From Chitinophagaceae bacterium DXS (GTDB lineage: Bacteria > Bacteroidota > Bacteroidia > Chitinophagales > Chitinophagaceae): a stretch of DNA of 64,000 nt. The stretch lies in the NCBI GenBank assembly GCA_030345135.1, contig CP128386.1:3688547-3752546 (forward strand), read 5' to 3'. This document shows positions 44,196 to 53,663 of the stretch, one piece after another. How positions within the stretch are numbered: position 1 is the stretch's first letter; every line of letters starts with the position of its first letter. The notes beneath the pieces were generated by a model that did not search any database, was not told the origin of the DNA, and saw only the letters and a list, made by a program, of their open reading frames with translations. Made by a program: the position numbers and the translations under genes.

Positions 44196-47100
44196 ATGTG
44201 GAATCTCTTTAAAACAGGGGCCACCCCCACTGTAAAACAAACGCTCTTATTGCTGGTATTTGCCTGTTGCGGATTGTTTGCAGCAGCACAAACTATCCGC
44301 GGAAATATTACCGATCCCGGTGGAAAGCCGTTAGCCGGAGCTACGGTACAGGTAAAAGGAGGTAACAAAGCAGTTACCGCCGATTCATTGGGTCAATATG
44401 TAATTGAAGCTTCCAATTACGCAACATTGATATTTACACATGTAGGTTACAATATGCAGGAAGTAGCTGTTTCAGGAAGAGATGTTGTAAATGTAAACCT
44501 CGCGAGCAACACGCGTAATCTTGATGAAGTTGTGGTAACGGCCCTGGGTATCCGCAAGGAGACCAAACGCCTGGGATATTCTACCGCCACAGTAAATACT
44601 GAACAACTGACGACAACCCGAACAGTTAACCTCGGTAATAGTCTCCAGGGTAAAGTGGCAGGATTGAACGTGTCGCCACCAACCGGAGGACCGGGTGCGT
44701 CTTCTAAAATACGCATCCGCGGGCAGTCTTCTTTCGGAGGCAACAACTCCCCGCTCATCATAGTGAACGGCATACCTATTAATAACAGCGCCATATCTGC
44801 TGGGGGCTCTGCAGGCAATGGAACCGGCAACCCAACGGGTGGCTCTTCCGATCAGGGAGACGGTCTGCAAAGCATCAACCAGGATGATATCGAATCAATG
44901 ACTGTGCTTAAAGGTGCTGCAGCAGCCGCACTGTATGGGTTTCGTGCAAAAGACGGTGCCATTATCATCACAACGAAAAGTGGCCGCGTGGGTAGCGGCA
45001 TAGGCATAGAAGTCAACTCCAACTTCCAGGCAGAACAAGCACTTGATTATACTGACTTTCAGTATCAATACGGGCAAGGTGAATACGGCAAACGCCCAAC
45101 AACTGTTGCTGAGGCTCAAAGCTCCGGTGTACACAGCTTTGGCGAAAAATTTGACGGCAAGCCAACACCGCAGTTTGATGGTTCTACACAACCTTATTCG
45201 CCCAATAAAAACCGTATAAAAGATTTTTATGAGACGGGTACCAATTGGACAAATTCTATTGCTTTAACGGGTGCTAATGACAAAGGACATTTTCGCATTT
45301 CATTCGCTAATACAGACGCAAACGCCATCATACCTAACTCAGCGTATCATAAGAAAATATTCAATGTAGGTATCGGCTATCGTTTTACTGAAAAATTATC
45401 GGCCCAGTTAAATGCTAACTACTCAAACGAGAATAACCAAAATCCACCGCAGATAGGCATCCAGGACATGAATGCCAACACAACCATTTATACAATGGCC
45501 AACAGCATTAATGTAGCATGGTTAAAAAATTATACAGATGCTAACGGCAATGAAATGCCGCTGGCAAGATTTACCAACAGAAACAATCCTTACTGGGTTG
45601 CATTGCATCGTTTTGAGAATGTAAAAAGAGACAGGATTTTTGGAAATGTATCGCTACGTTACCAATTCACAAAATGGTTATATGCGCAAGGACGCATAGG
45701 ACAGGATTATTTTACAAGACCCTACAACTATGATCGCCCAACAGGCACCAGATCTATAGCGCCCGCGCCATCAGGCTTCAACGGTTATTACTACCAGGAT
45801 GTTACCACATTCAGGGAAAGGAATATGGACCTGTTGATCGGCGCCAACAAAACTTTTGGAGACTTCGGCGTTGACGTTACCGTTGGCGGTAACCAAATGC
45901 AACAGATCTACGATAATATGAGTACAGCAGTTACCAATTTCTATGTACGGGACCTGTACACTATTGGTAATGGCCAGATCAAAAATCCCAACTACTCATA
46001 CGCAAAAAAGAAAGTAAACTCGATTTATGGATCGGCAGAATTTTCTTACAAAAACTTTCTCTATGTGAATGTTACTGCACGTAATGACTGGTTTTCAACC
46101 CTGAATCCCAACTCAAACAACTATCTCTATCCTTCAGTTAGCGGAAGCTTTGTATTTAGCGAAGCACTGCATACGCCAGCATGGATCAACTTTGGAAAAC
46201 TTCGTGTAGCGTATGCGGAAGTTGGGGGCGATACGGATCCTTATTCAAACAATCTTTACTACGCAATCAATGCGAATCCTTTTAACGGCACAGCATTGGG
46301 TAACATTAATGGAACAGTTAGTCCTAATGCAAATCTGCGTCCGTTAAAAGTAAAAGAAGCGGAGGCCGGGATTGAACTCAGAATGTTTGACAACAGGGTA
46401 AATCTTGATTTTGCAGCTTATAGAAAAAATACAGTTGATGAAATTTTGAACGTTGATATATCAGCAGCATCAGGCTTTAATCAAACCAAAGTAAATATCG
46501 GCGAGCTTCGCAACGAAGGTTTTGAAATGCTCTTAAACCTTGTTCCAGTTAAAACAAAAACATTTAGCTGGGAAACAGGCATCAACGGAAGTTACAACGT
46601 AAGCAAAGTGCTTGAACTTGCAGGTGGCCAGCAAAGATTTGATGTCGGCACCGGCGAATTCTTTGGCTTTGTATCTCATGAAGTAGGCAAACCACTGGCT
46701 TCATTAAGAGGATTTGATTATAAACGTGATGCGCAGGGAAACATCATAACGTCCGCCGGCTTGCCGATACAAGGTAACCTGGTGACTTACGGAAGTGCCA
46801 TTCCAAAATGGGTGGGCGGTTGGTTGAATACTTTCAACTATAAAGGTTTCAGAATTTTTGCACAGATTGACTTTAAAGCCGGTTACAAAATTCTTTCCAA
46901 CTCCAACCTCAACTTCCTGAGAGAAGGTTTGTCGCAGCAATCATTGGTTGGCAGGGAAGGTGGAGTAACATTCAACTCAGTTAACGCAGATGGTTCAAAA
47001 AATACAACCAGTGTAGAAGCAGAAACTTTCTATACAGCTTACAGAAGCACAGCCATAGCAACACCGTTTGTGTACGACGGAAGCTTTGTAAGATGGAGAA

Positions 47101-47321
47101 CACTTTCTGTTGGTTATGACTTTACACGATTTATGAAGAAAACACCATTTAAAGGACTGACCGTTTCACTACTTGTACGCAATGTGCTGATGATTAAAAA
47201 ATACATCGACAACCTGGATCCTGAAGCGCAGGTATCATCATCAGACAATTTACAAGGAATAGAAACCCATACGCTGCCAACAACACGTGGCTATGGCATT
47301 AACCTCAATTTCAGGCTGTAA
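44196..47321 (+). CDS. SusC/RagA-family TonB-linked outer-membrane transporter
   Basis: About 1041 residues. Start at 44196 (MWNLFKTGATPTVKQTLLLLVF) opens the signal peptide, cleaved near AAAQ. A carboxypeptidase-like domain follows (IRGNITDPGGKPLAGATVQVKGG), then the plug with NLDEVVVTALGIRKETKRLGYS and FGGNNSPLIIVNGIPINNS, and the 22-strand barrel. The final LNFRL is a typical barrel end. It imports an oligosaccharide or acid with the SusD lid encoded next; there is no associated anti-sigma/STN domain. Ligand unknown. Confidence 0.96.
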   Translation: MWNLFKTGATPTVKQTLLLLVFACCGLFAAAQTIRGNITDPGGKPLAGATVQVKGGNKAVTADSLGQYVIEASNYATLIFTHVGYNMQEVAVSGRDVVNVNLASNTRNLDEVVVTALGIRKETKRLGYSTATVNTEQLTTTRTVNLGNSLQGKVAGLNVSPPTGGPGASSKIRIRGQSSFGGNNSPLIIVNGIPINNSAISAGGSAGNGTGNPTGGSSDQGDGLQSINQDDIESMTVLKGAAAAALYGFRAKDGAIIITTKSGRVGSGIGIEVNSNFQAEQALDYTDFQYQYGQGEYGKRPTTVAEAQSSGVHSFGEKFDGKPTPQFDGSTQPYSPNKNRIKDFYETGTNWTNSIALTGANDKGHFRISFANTDANAIIPNSAYHKKIFNVGIGYRFTEKLSAQLNANYSNENNQNPPQIGIQDMNANTTIYTMANSINVAWLKNYTDANGNEMPLARFTNRNNPYWVALHRFENVKRDRIFGNVSLRYQFTKWLYAQGRIGQDYFTRPYNYDRPTGTRSIAPAPSGFNGYYYQDVTTFRERNMDLLIGANKTFGDFGVDVTVGGNQMQQIYDNMSTAVTNFYVRDLYTIGNGQIKNPNYSYAKKKVNSIYGSAEFSYKNFLYVNVTARNDWFSTLNPNSNNYLYPSVSGSFVFSEALHTPAWINFGKLRVAYAEVGGDTDPYSNNLYYAINANPFNGTALGNINGTVSPNANLRPLKVKEAEAGIELRMFDNRVNLDFAAYRKNTVDEILNVDISAASGFNQTKVNIGELRNEGFEMLLNLVPVKTKTFSWETGINGSYNVSKVLELAGGQQRFDVGTGEFFGFVSHEVGKPLASLRGFDYKRDAQGNIITSAGLPIQGNLVTYGSAIPKWVGGWLNTFNYKGFRIFAQIDFKAGYKILSNSNLNFLREGLSQQSLVGREGGVTFNSVNADGSKNTTSVEAETFYTAYRSTAIATPFVYDGSFVRWRTLSVGYDFTRFMKKTPFKGLTVSLLVRNVLMIKKYIDNLDPEAQVSSSDNLQGIETHTLPTTRGYGINLNFRL

Positions 47322-47360
47322 AAGTTTAACATGATCGTCCCACATCATAAACTAATTATT

Positions 47361-48902
47361 ATGAAAAATAGCATCATCATATTTTTTCTCACTGCTCTTG
47401 TATTTGGCATTGGCGGATGCGATAAAGATTTTGAAAAGGTAAACACCAATCCCGTTCTGGCAACGTCGCTGGATCCGGGATACCTTTTCTCCAACGCAGA
47501 ATTCAGCACCGCCATACAAACCACCAACTATCAAAGCCAGATAGTACAACAAATTGTCACACCATATACAGGCGTGCTTGAAGGCGGTAATCATAATATT
47601 GTTTACGATCCCAACAGTAATACATTATTTAACTCTTATTATGTAAACAATGGTAGCGGTCCGATAGTATTATTAACTACGGTATTGGATCAAACAAAAG
47701 ACAACGCCAACAGAAGCAACCTGTATAATATGGCAAGGATCTGGCGCGCAATGGTCTTCCAAATATTAACCGATACTTACGGAGACGTTCCTTATTCAGA
47801 AGCAGGACAGGCTTATCTGAAAAGCATTAACCTTCCCAGGTACGATGATCAAAACGCTATTTATGACGACTTGCTGAAAGAAGTAAGCGAAGCAACAAAA
47901 GCGCTGGATGCGTCGAAGCCAACTGAATCAGGAGACTTATTTTACAAGGGTGATATTGGTCAATGGAAAAAGCTCGGCAACTCATTGCTTCTGAGGATAG
48001 CCATGCGTTTCACCAAAGTTGATGCAAACAAGGCTAAGCAATACGCCGCAATGGCAGCAGATCCGGCAAACGGCGGGTTGATGGAACTCAACAAAGACAA
48101 TGCTTACATTGCTTTCAACAGTACATTCAACAATCCCTCCGGGAATTACTTCCAGGGAACTGAACGCGGAAATATTTATCTCGGGAAACCATTTGTAGAT
48201 TATCTTAAATCCACTAACGATCCCCGGCTTACCGTGATTTCAGTTAAATATGAAACGCCGTCAAATCCACTTGGAACAACAGGCGCAGAAAATACCAACC
48301 CGGCAGATCAGAATGGTATGCCTTTCGGTTATAATGAATCAACAATAAGCACCGAGCCAAATTATCCCGGCAAAACAGGTGCCGCATTTAACTATGCGCA
48401 ATTGAACAGACGTACACTCACCAAGATAGACGCGCCCGAGTTCTTTATCACAAGCGCTCAAACACAATTATTACTCGCAGAAGCAGTTACACGTGGGTTT
48501 GTTTCTGGTAATGCTGCGGACAATTTTTCAAAGGCAATTGCACTGCACATGCAACAGTTGGCAACATATGATGCACTCGCAACCATCGATCCCAATGCCA
48601 TTGCGGCTTACGTTGCAGCAAATCCATTGAACAATGCAACAGCCCTGCAGCAGATCAATACGCAATACTGGATCGCATCTTTTCTTAACGGATCTGAGGC
48701 ATGGGCCAATTTCAGAAGAAGCGGTTTTCCTGCATTAACGCCCAACCCATACCCCAATGCTGATCCTGCCGTAAAAGGAGGCTTTATTCACCGTCTTACT
48801 TACCCTGTGCGCGAATTATCCGTAAATTCAGATAATTATAACGCGGCGGTGGCAAGAATGGGAGCGGATAATATGGCCACCAGGTTATTCTGGGATAAAT
48901 AA
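47361..48902 (+). CDS. SusD/RagB-family outer-membrane lipoprotein
   Basis: About 513 residues, SusD-like_2 type. The start at 47361 gives a lipoprotein signal ending GIGGC (Cys20). Conserved regions are KVNTNPVLAT, WRAMVFQILTDTYGDVPYSEA and YPVRELSVNSDNYNAAVARMGADNMATRLFWDK at the end. It forms the substrate-capture lid of the SusC partner, encoded 39 bases upstream. Located at the cell surface. Confidence 0.95.
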   Translation: MKNSIIIFFLTALVFGIGGCDKDFEKVNTNPVLATSLDPGYLFSNAEFSTAIQTTNYQSQIVQQIVTPYTGVLEGGNHNIVYDPNSNTLFNSYYVNNGSGPIVLLTTVLDQTKDNANRSNLYNMARIWRAMVFQILTDTYGDVPYSEAGQAYLKSINLPRYDDQNAIYDDLLKEVSEATKALDASKPTESGDLFYKGDIGQWKKLGNSLLLRIAMRFTKVDANKAKQYAAMAADPANGGLMELNKDNAYIAFNSTFNNPSGNYFQGTERGNIYLGKPFVDYLKSTNDPRLTVISVKYETPSNPLGTTGAENTNPADQNGMPFGYNESTISTEPNYPGKTGAAFNYAQLNRRTLTKIDAPEFFITSAQTQLLLAEAVTRGFVSGNAADNFSKAIALHMQQLATYDALATIDPNAIAAYVAANPLNNATALQQINTQYWIASFLNGSEAWANFRRSGFPALTPNPYPNADPAVKGGFIHRLTYPVRELSVNSDNYNAAVARMGADNMATRLFWDK

Positions 48903-48948
48903 ACAAGCCATCATACCCCGCTGTTATTAGAATAGCTAAAATAACCAT

Positions 48949-49875
48949 ATGATAAAAAAACTGCTTTCATTTCTAACATTTTGCAGCGTGTGTGCTTGCA
49001 TAAATGCGCAGAACGTTACACTATCGGCCGACCAGATAAAACAACTTACACCAGACTGGAAAGGCGAAAGAACACCCGATGGACGTCCTAAAGTTGCTGA
49101 CAAATATTTGGACCGCCTGAAGAATATTGCGCTTGAAGAAGCCTGGGGCATTCTTCGCAACAAAGGTTTTCAAAATCAGTTTGAAGGTGAGTGGATGGTG
49201 ATACGGCCTGACTCCGCAATGGTGGGTCGTGTTGTTACCGCACAGTACATGCCCTCCCGACCGGATGTAGACAAGGTAATTAAAGACAAAGGCAAAAGTG
49301 AAGGACGTATCGGAGCTCCCAACTCCTGGCCAATTGACGTGCTCAAAAACGGAGACGTATATGTTGCAGACAGCTATGGAAAAATAGTTGACGGCACGCT
49401 GATAGGCGACAATCTCGGCAATGCCATCTTCGCAAAATCAGGCAAGGGTGTAATTTTTTATGGTTCTGTCCGCGACATTGAAGGCCTTGAAGAAATCAAA
49501 GGATTCAATGGCTGGATAAAAGGATATGACCCATCTTACATACAACAAATGATGCTTACAGGCATCAATATACCCATACGCATAGGACGGGCAACCGTAT
49601 TGCCAGGCGATGTCGTACTCGCGAAGAAAGGCGGCATCATATTCGTGCCGGCATACCTTGTTGAAGAAGTTGTGTTGAATGCAGAATTTATTCAGCTGCG
49701 CGACCAGTTCGGACATCAGCGTTTGCGCGAAGGAAAATATACGCCCGGCCAGATAGACGCACAATGGACCGATGAGATAAAGAAAGACTTCCTGAAATGG
49801 ATAGACGAAAACTCGGGAAAGATTCCCATGTCAAGGCAAGAGCTCGATCAGTTTATGAAAGACAGAACGTGGTAG
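48949..49875 (+). CDS. Exported RraA-like class II pyruvate aldolase homologue
   Basis: A 308-residue protein with a Sec signal peptide (to about residue 22, INAQ), unusual for this family, whose members are normally cytoplasmic. The family signature is present: GDNLGNAIF and GVIFYGSVRDIEGL, where Arg175 and Asp176 match the substrate-binding Arg and metal-binding Asp of HMG/CHA aldolases. It is longer than ordinary RraA (about 160-230). Likely cleaves or decarboxylates a 4-hydroxy-2-oxo acid in the periplasm (inference). In the SusCD operon, 46 bases after susD. Confidence 0.85.
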   Translation: MIKKLLSFLTFCSVCACINAQNVTLSADQIKQLTPDWKGERTPDGRPKVADKYLDRLKNIALEEAWGILRNKGFQNQFEGEWMVIRPDSAMVGRVVTAQYMPSRPDVDKVIKDKGKSEGRIGAPNSWPIDVLKNGDVYVADSYGKIVDGTLIGDNLGNAIFAKSGKGVIFYGSVRDIEGLEEIKGFNGWIKGYDPSYIQQMMLTGINIPIRIGRATVLPGDVVLAKKGGIIFVPAYLVEEVVLNAEFIQLRDQFGHQRLREGKYTPGQIDAQWTDEIKKDFLKWIDENSGKIPMSRQELDQFMKDRTW

Positions 49876-49910
49876 GTAGCTGTCAGCTATGAGCTATGAG
49901 CTTTCAGCGA
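49874..49910. repeat. AGCTGTCAGCTATGAGC word repeat
   Basis: GTAGCTGTCAGCTATGAGC units starting at the RraA-like gene's TAG stop. Confidence 0.7.
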
Positions 49911-49939
49911 TTGTCGCGGAGATTTGAAATTTGAAATTG

Positions 49940-50078
49940 AGATTGCTTGATTACCACTTTGCTGTTACGCTTTTGGCTTTGAGCTTTAGGCTTTGGGCTT
50001 TGAGCTTTGAGCCTTAAACTTACGCTCTACCACCTTTCACTATTCACCATTCACTATTGACTTTTAAAACCATTCACC
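49940..50078. repeat. CTTTGAGCTTTAGGC and TTCACTATTCACC word repeats
   Basis: About six GCTTTGAGC/GCTTTAGGC units, then TTTCACTATTCACC and ATTCACTATTGAC just before the next gene. Confidence 0.75.
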
Positions 50079-50094
50079 ACCAAATCACCACATC

Positions 50095-51573
50095 ATGACT
50101 CCCTCACAAAAATTTCTTGAAAAGATCGGGTTGAAGGAAGAAGCTGAAAACAGTGCGCCACCTGTGGAAGCTGCCATCGCTCATGAAAATAGCAGGCGCT
50201 CCTTCCTGAAAAAATCAACATTGGGTGGCATTGCACTTGGCGCCTTTATGTTTGCGCCGCTGGAAGATACCCTGGCGCAGGCTACACAAAAGGTGAACCG
50301 TAATTCCAGTGCATCTGATCTGAAAATAACGGACATGCGTTATGCAACCATTATGAACAGCACGGGAAGATGCACGATCATTCGTATAGATACCAATCAG
50401 GGCATTTCGGGTTATGGAGAAGTAAGAGATGGTGCAGACTGGCGTTATGCTATGTTTTTGAAAAGTAGAATTATGGGTATGAACCCATGCAGTGTTGAAC
50501 AGATCTTTAAACGCATCAAACAATTCGGATTTCATGGCAGACAGGGCGGCGGTGTGTGCGCGGTTGAAATGGCGCTCTGGGATCTTGCCGGCAAAGCATA
50601 TGGCGTACCGGCGTATCAATTACTTGGCGGCAAATACAGAGATAAAATAAGGCTTTATGCAGATACACCTGAAGAGGAAGATCCGGACAAATTTGTTGCA
50701 AAACTGAAAGAGCGCCTCGAAGACAAAGGATTCACTTTTCTTAAAATGGACCTGGGAATTGAAATGGTAAGCAAAATTCCCGGTACAATTGTAAATGGTA
50801 AAGTATGGGACAATGTTCAGCGTCAATGGAGCATGGCACCGATGAGCTACGGAGCAACGGAACACCCCTTTACGCAGGTGCAGGTTACAGACAAGGGTCT
50901 GGATGAAATGACCAAATACATTGCCCGCGTAAGGGACGTGATAGGATACGAGGTTCCGCTTGCATCCGATCACTACGGACACTTTGATATGAACAATGCG
51001 ATCAGGTTGGGCAAAGCCGTAGAAAAATACAGGCTTGCATGGCTGGAGGATATGATACCATGGCATTTTATGGATCAGTGGAAAGAAATTACGCGCGCCA
51101 TTGAAACACCTACCAATACAGGCGAGGATATTTACCTGAAAGAAGATTTTATCAAGCTGATAGATATCCATGCCACTGATCTTGTGCACCCAGACCTGGC
51201 GACTTCAGGAGGTTTGCTTGAAACGAAAAAGATTGGTGATTACGCAGAAGAAAAAGGTGTTGCCATGGCGATGCACTTTGCAGGAACGCCGGTCAGCTTT
51301 ATGGCCAATGTTCATTGCGCTGCTGCCACGCAAAATTTCGTGGCGCTGGAACATCATTCGCTCGATCTGCCATACTGGGTTAACCTTATGAAAAAAGTAA
51401 ATGGGAAACCATTCTTTGAAAAAGGCTTTGCAGATGTTCCCGACTCACCAGGACTTGGTATAGAATTGAATGAAGATGAAATGAAGAAACATCTCGATCC
51501 CGATAACAAAACCTGGTTTGCACCAACGCCGGAATGGGATACGGTGAGATCGTGGGACCGATTGTGGAGTTAG
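50095..51573 (+). CDS. Tat-exported mandelate racemase/muconate lactonising (enolase superfamily) enzyme
   Basis: A 492-residue enolase-superfamily enzyme, probably a sugar-acid dehydratase. It carries a twin-arginine signal SRRSFLKK at 33-40, after an acidic n-region of 32 residues, so it is predicted to be exported folded. Metal ligands fit Asp292 (SDHYG), Glu318 (LED) and Glu344 (GED); Lys217 (LKMD) and His394 (MHFAG) fit the general acid/base pair. Located in the SusCD operon between the aldolase-like and transporter genes. Exact substrate unknown; cofactor Mg2+ by family. Confidence 0.9.
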   Translation: MTPSQKFLEKIGLKEEAENSAPPVEAAIAHENSRRSFLKKSTLGGIALGAFMFAPLEDTLAQATQKVNRNSSASDLKITDMRYATIMNSTGRCTIIRIDTNQGISGYGEVRDGADWRYAMFLKSRIMGMNPCSVEQIFKRIKQFGFHGRQGGGVCAVEMALWDLAGKAYGVPAYQLLGGKYRDKIRLYADTPEEEDPDKFVAKLKERLEDKGFTFLKMDLGIEMVSKIPGTIVNGKVWDNVQRQWSMAPMSYGATEHPFTQVQVTDKGLDEMTKYIARVRDVIGYEVPLASDHYGHFDMNNAIRLGKAVEKYRLAWLEDMIPWHFMDQWKEITRAIETPTNTGEDIYLKEDFIKLIDIHATDLVHPDLATSGGLLETKKIGDYAEEKGVAMAMHFAGTPVSFMANVHCAAATQNFVALEHHSLDLPYWVNLMKKVNGKPFFEKGFADVPDSPGLGIELNEDEMKKHLDPDNKTWFAPTPEWDTVRSWDRLWS

Positions 51574-51577
51574 TTTT

Positions 51578-51860
51578 TTAACCATGGAGACAGTTACGAC
51601 ACGATGAGTCACAGCGATTTTTGCCCCGTCCGATCCGGCACGGGCGGGCACAAAGACGTAAAGACAAAAAGAGGCACAAAGAGGTAGGCATAGAGTTTTT
51701 AAGAAGCGCTAATGCGCCGGGAAGATGATGATTTTTTGAAACACGGAGACACGAGTGACACAGCGATACACAGACTTTATTGTCACAAAGACACAAAGCC
51801 TCGTTGAAGGACAAAAGGCTGTTTCTTTGCGTCGCTGCTTCTTCGCGAGCTTTGCGTGAA
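51578..51860. repeat. ACACGGAGACACGAGTGACAC word repeat region
   Basis: Several degenerate units based on CACAGCGA, GACACGAG, AGACGTAAAGAC and CACAAAGAC fill the 280 bases after the enolase-family gene. Confidence 0.6.
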
Positions 51861-51971
51861 ACCGGCTTATATGCAAATATTAATTGGGCACAAAACCACT
51901 TTTCGTTAAATTACTTATCGTTTATGATCCGTTAACTAAGCTGGAGCGGTTAAAAAGGACGTAGACAAAAC

Positions 51972-52016
51972 GAATGAAGTTAATGGTTCGGTCCTGGCCG
52001 GGCCATTGCTTCATTC
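51972..52016. repeat. Strong 45-base hairpin in the SusCD operon
   Basis: GAATGAAG (51972-51979) pairs with CTTCATTC (52009-52016), and AATGG with CCATT inside, with a GC-rich tip. There is no T run. It lies between the enolase-family gene and the transporter gene and may act as an RNA-processing or stability element. Confidence 0.6.
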
Positions 52017-52200
52017 AAATGTACGATGGTAGATGTACGATGTCGGATGTACGGTGTAAGATGTAAGATGTACGGTGTAAGATGTAAGATGTTTGATGTG
52101 AGGCAAAGGGTACAAGGTTAAAGATCAAGATTTGCCAACACCTGATACCTGATACCTGACACCTCAAAGCTCAAAGCTAACCGCTGACTGCTAAAACCTA
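52017..52200. repeat. GTACGATG and ACCTGATACCTG word repeats
   Basis: TGTACGATGGTAGATG, TGTACGGTGTAAGATG units, then CACCTGATACCTGATACC and CTCAAAGCTCAAAGC up to six bases before the transporter ATG. Confidence 0.8.
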
Positions 52201-52206
52201 GATTGC

Positions 52207-53343
52207 ATGCAATTTTCCAAACATTTTTACAGCACAATATTTTACGCATTGGCGGCTATGTTTCTCATTGCGTATGGTATTATTTTTTTTACCGGTTACG
52301 CTAATGCAGGCGGTTGGCTGCTCATGTTATTTTTTGTAAGTCTTGCCATTGCCTTTCGCGGTCATCATCTGTTGAGAGGCTTTTCATATACAGTTGTAAT
52401 TCTGGCAGCTGTTAGTATGGCCATGTATTACCCCCAACATTTTCTAAAGGTTGGCGACTTCAAATTATCTCTGCTGATCGTTCCGCTGCTGCAGGTTATT
52501 ATGTTTGGAATGGGAACAGAATTGAGTCTGCAGGATTTTGTGCGGGTTGTAAAAATGCCCAGAGGGATTATTGTCGGCGTGATATGTCACTATACCATTA
52601 TGCCATTGATCGGATTTGCACTGGCCAATATTTTTAGCTTTCCACCAGAAATCGCTGCAGGCATTATTCTCGTTGGTTGTTGCCCGAGCGGTCTTGCATC
52701 AAATGTTATGAGTTATATGGCGAGAGCAAACCTTGCATTGTCTGTTTCTGTAACAACTGTATCAACACTGCTCGCGCCTTTTCTTACTCCGCTGTTAATG
52801 AAAATTTTAGCAGGAAGTTTTATTGAAGTTCATTTCTGGACAATGCTATGGGACATCACCAAAATTGTCATCTTCCCTATTTCTGCAGGGCTTATTTTTA
52901 ACCACTTCCTGCATGGAAAATTCAAATGGATTGATGCGGCAATGCCTTTACTTTCAATGGCCGGTATTGCGCTGATTATAGTAGTTATTACTGCCGCAGG
53001 AAGGGATAGTCTTCTCAAAGTAGGCGCACTGCTAATACTTGCTACGCTGTTACATAATGTTGCAGGATTTTTCCTTGGCTACTGGTCCGGCCGGTTGATG
53101 AAGTTCTCTGAAAAAGATTGCAGGACAATTGCCCTGGAAGTCGGTATGCAGAATGCAGGCCTTGCATCAGGCATTGCATTAACCATGGGCAAGCTTGCAA
53201 CGGTTGGACTTGCACCCGGAATTTTTGGACCTATGATGAATGTAAACGGATCACTACTTGCAAGCTGGTGGCACAACCGGCTGCCAGGCGAGGATGTAGC
53301 ATCTGAAGAACAAGCTTTAAAAACCACCGAGAGCTCGATTTAA
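52207..53343 (+). CDS. Bile acid:sodium symporter family transporter (BASS)
   Basis: A 378-residue inner-membrane protein with about nine to ten helices. The BASS signature is seen in IMFGMGTELSLQDFVRVVKMPRGIIVGVICHY, GIILVGCCPSGLASNVMSYMARANLALSVSVTTVSTL and GMQNAGLASGIALTM. In a sugar-acid operon it probably takes up an organic acid with Na+, for example a 2-keto acid produced in the periplasm (inference). Confidence 0.88.
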   Translation: MQFSKHFYSTIFYALAAMFLIAYGIIFFTGYANAGGWLLMLFFVSLAIAFRGHHLLRGFSYTVVILAAVSMAMYYPQHFLKVGDFKLSLLIVPLLQVIMFGMGTELSLQDFVRVVKMPRGIIVGVICHYTIMPLIGFALANIFSFPPEIAAGIILVGCCPSGLASNVMSYMARANLALSVSVTTVSTLLAPFLTPLLMKILAGSFIEVHFWTMLWDITKIVIFPISAGLIFNHFLHGKFKWIDAAMPLLSMAGIALIIVVITAAGRDSLLKVGALLILATLLHNVAGFFLGYWSGRLMKFSEKDCRTIALEVGMQNAGLASGIALTMGKLATVGLAPGIFGPMMNVNGSLLASWWHNRLPGEDVASEEQALKTTESSI

Positions 53344-53352
53344 TTGACAACT

Positions 53353-53380
53353 CCTGCCCGACAGACGTCATTCAGGCGGG
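53353..53380. repeat. CCTGCCCG-N9-ATTCAGGCGGG element, copy 2
   Basis: Second copy of the element at 40050-40076, located just after the BASS transporter stop. CAATTGAAAATTGACAA words surround it. Confidence 0.55.
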
Positions 53381-53439
53381 GAAAATTGAAAATTGACAAT
53401 GATGTCCCTTCGGGCTGATATCGCTTTTTATCGTAAATC

Positions 53440-53660
53440 AAACCACAGATTGCACAGAGTTTTTTTCACAGTGTTGCACTGAGTTTTAATGGGATATTAT
53501 ATAGCGCATTTAGTACACTGTAATAAACACCTGCATTTTCTGTGCTTCAGTGCCTCAGTGGCTAAAAAAAATCTCCTGTGCAACTCCGTGACCAAACTCC
53601 TTTAACTCTGTGGTTAAATACTCGCCGTTATTCATTTGCATATTTGCACATTCACCCATT
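53440..53660. repeat. CACAGTGTTGCACTGAG, CTCTGTGG and TTTGCACATTC word repeats
   Basis: CCACAGATTGCACAGAG and inverted CTGTGCTTCAGTGCCTCAGTG units, then CATTTGCATATTTGCACATTC at the end, which on the minus strand begins just after the asmA-like stop. Confidence 0.75.
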
Positions 53661-53663
53661 CAA

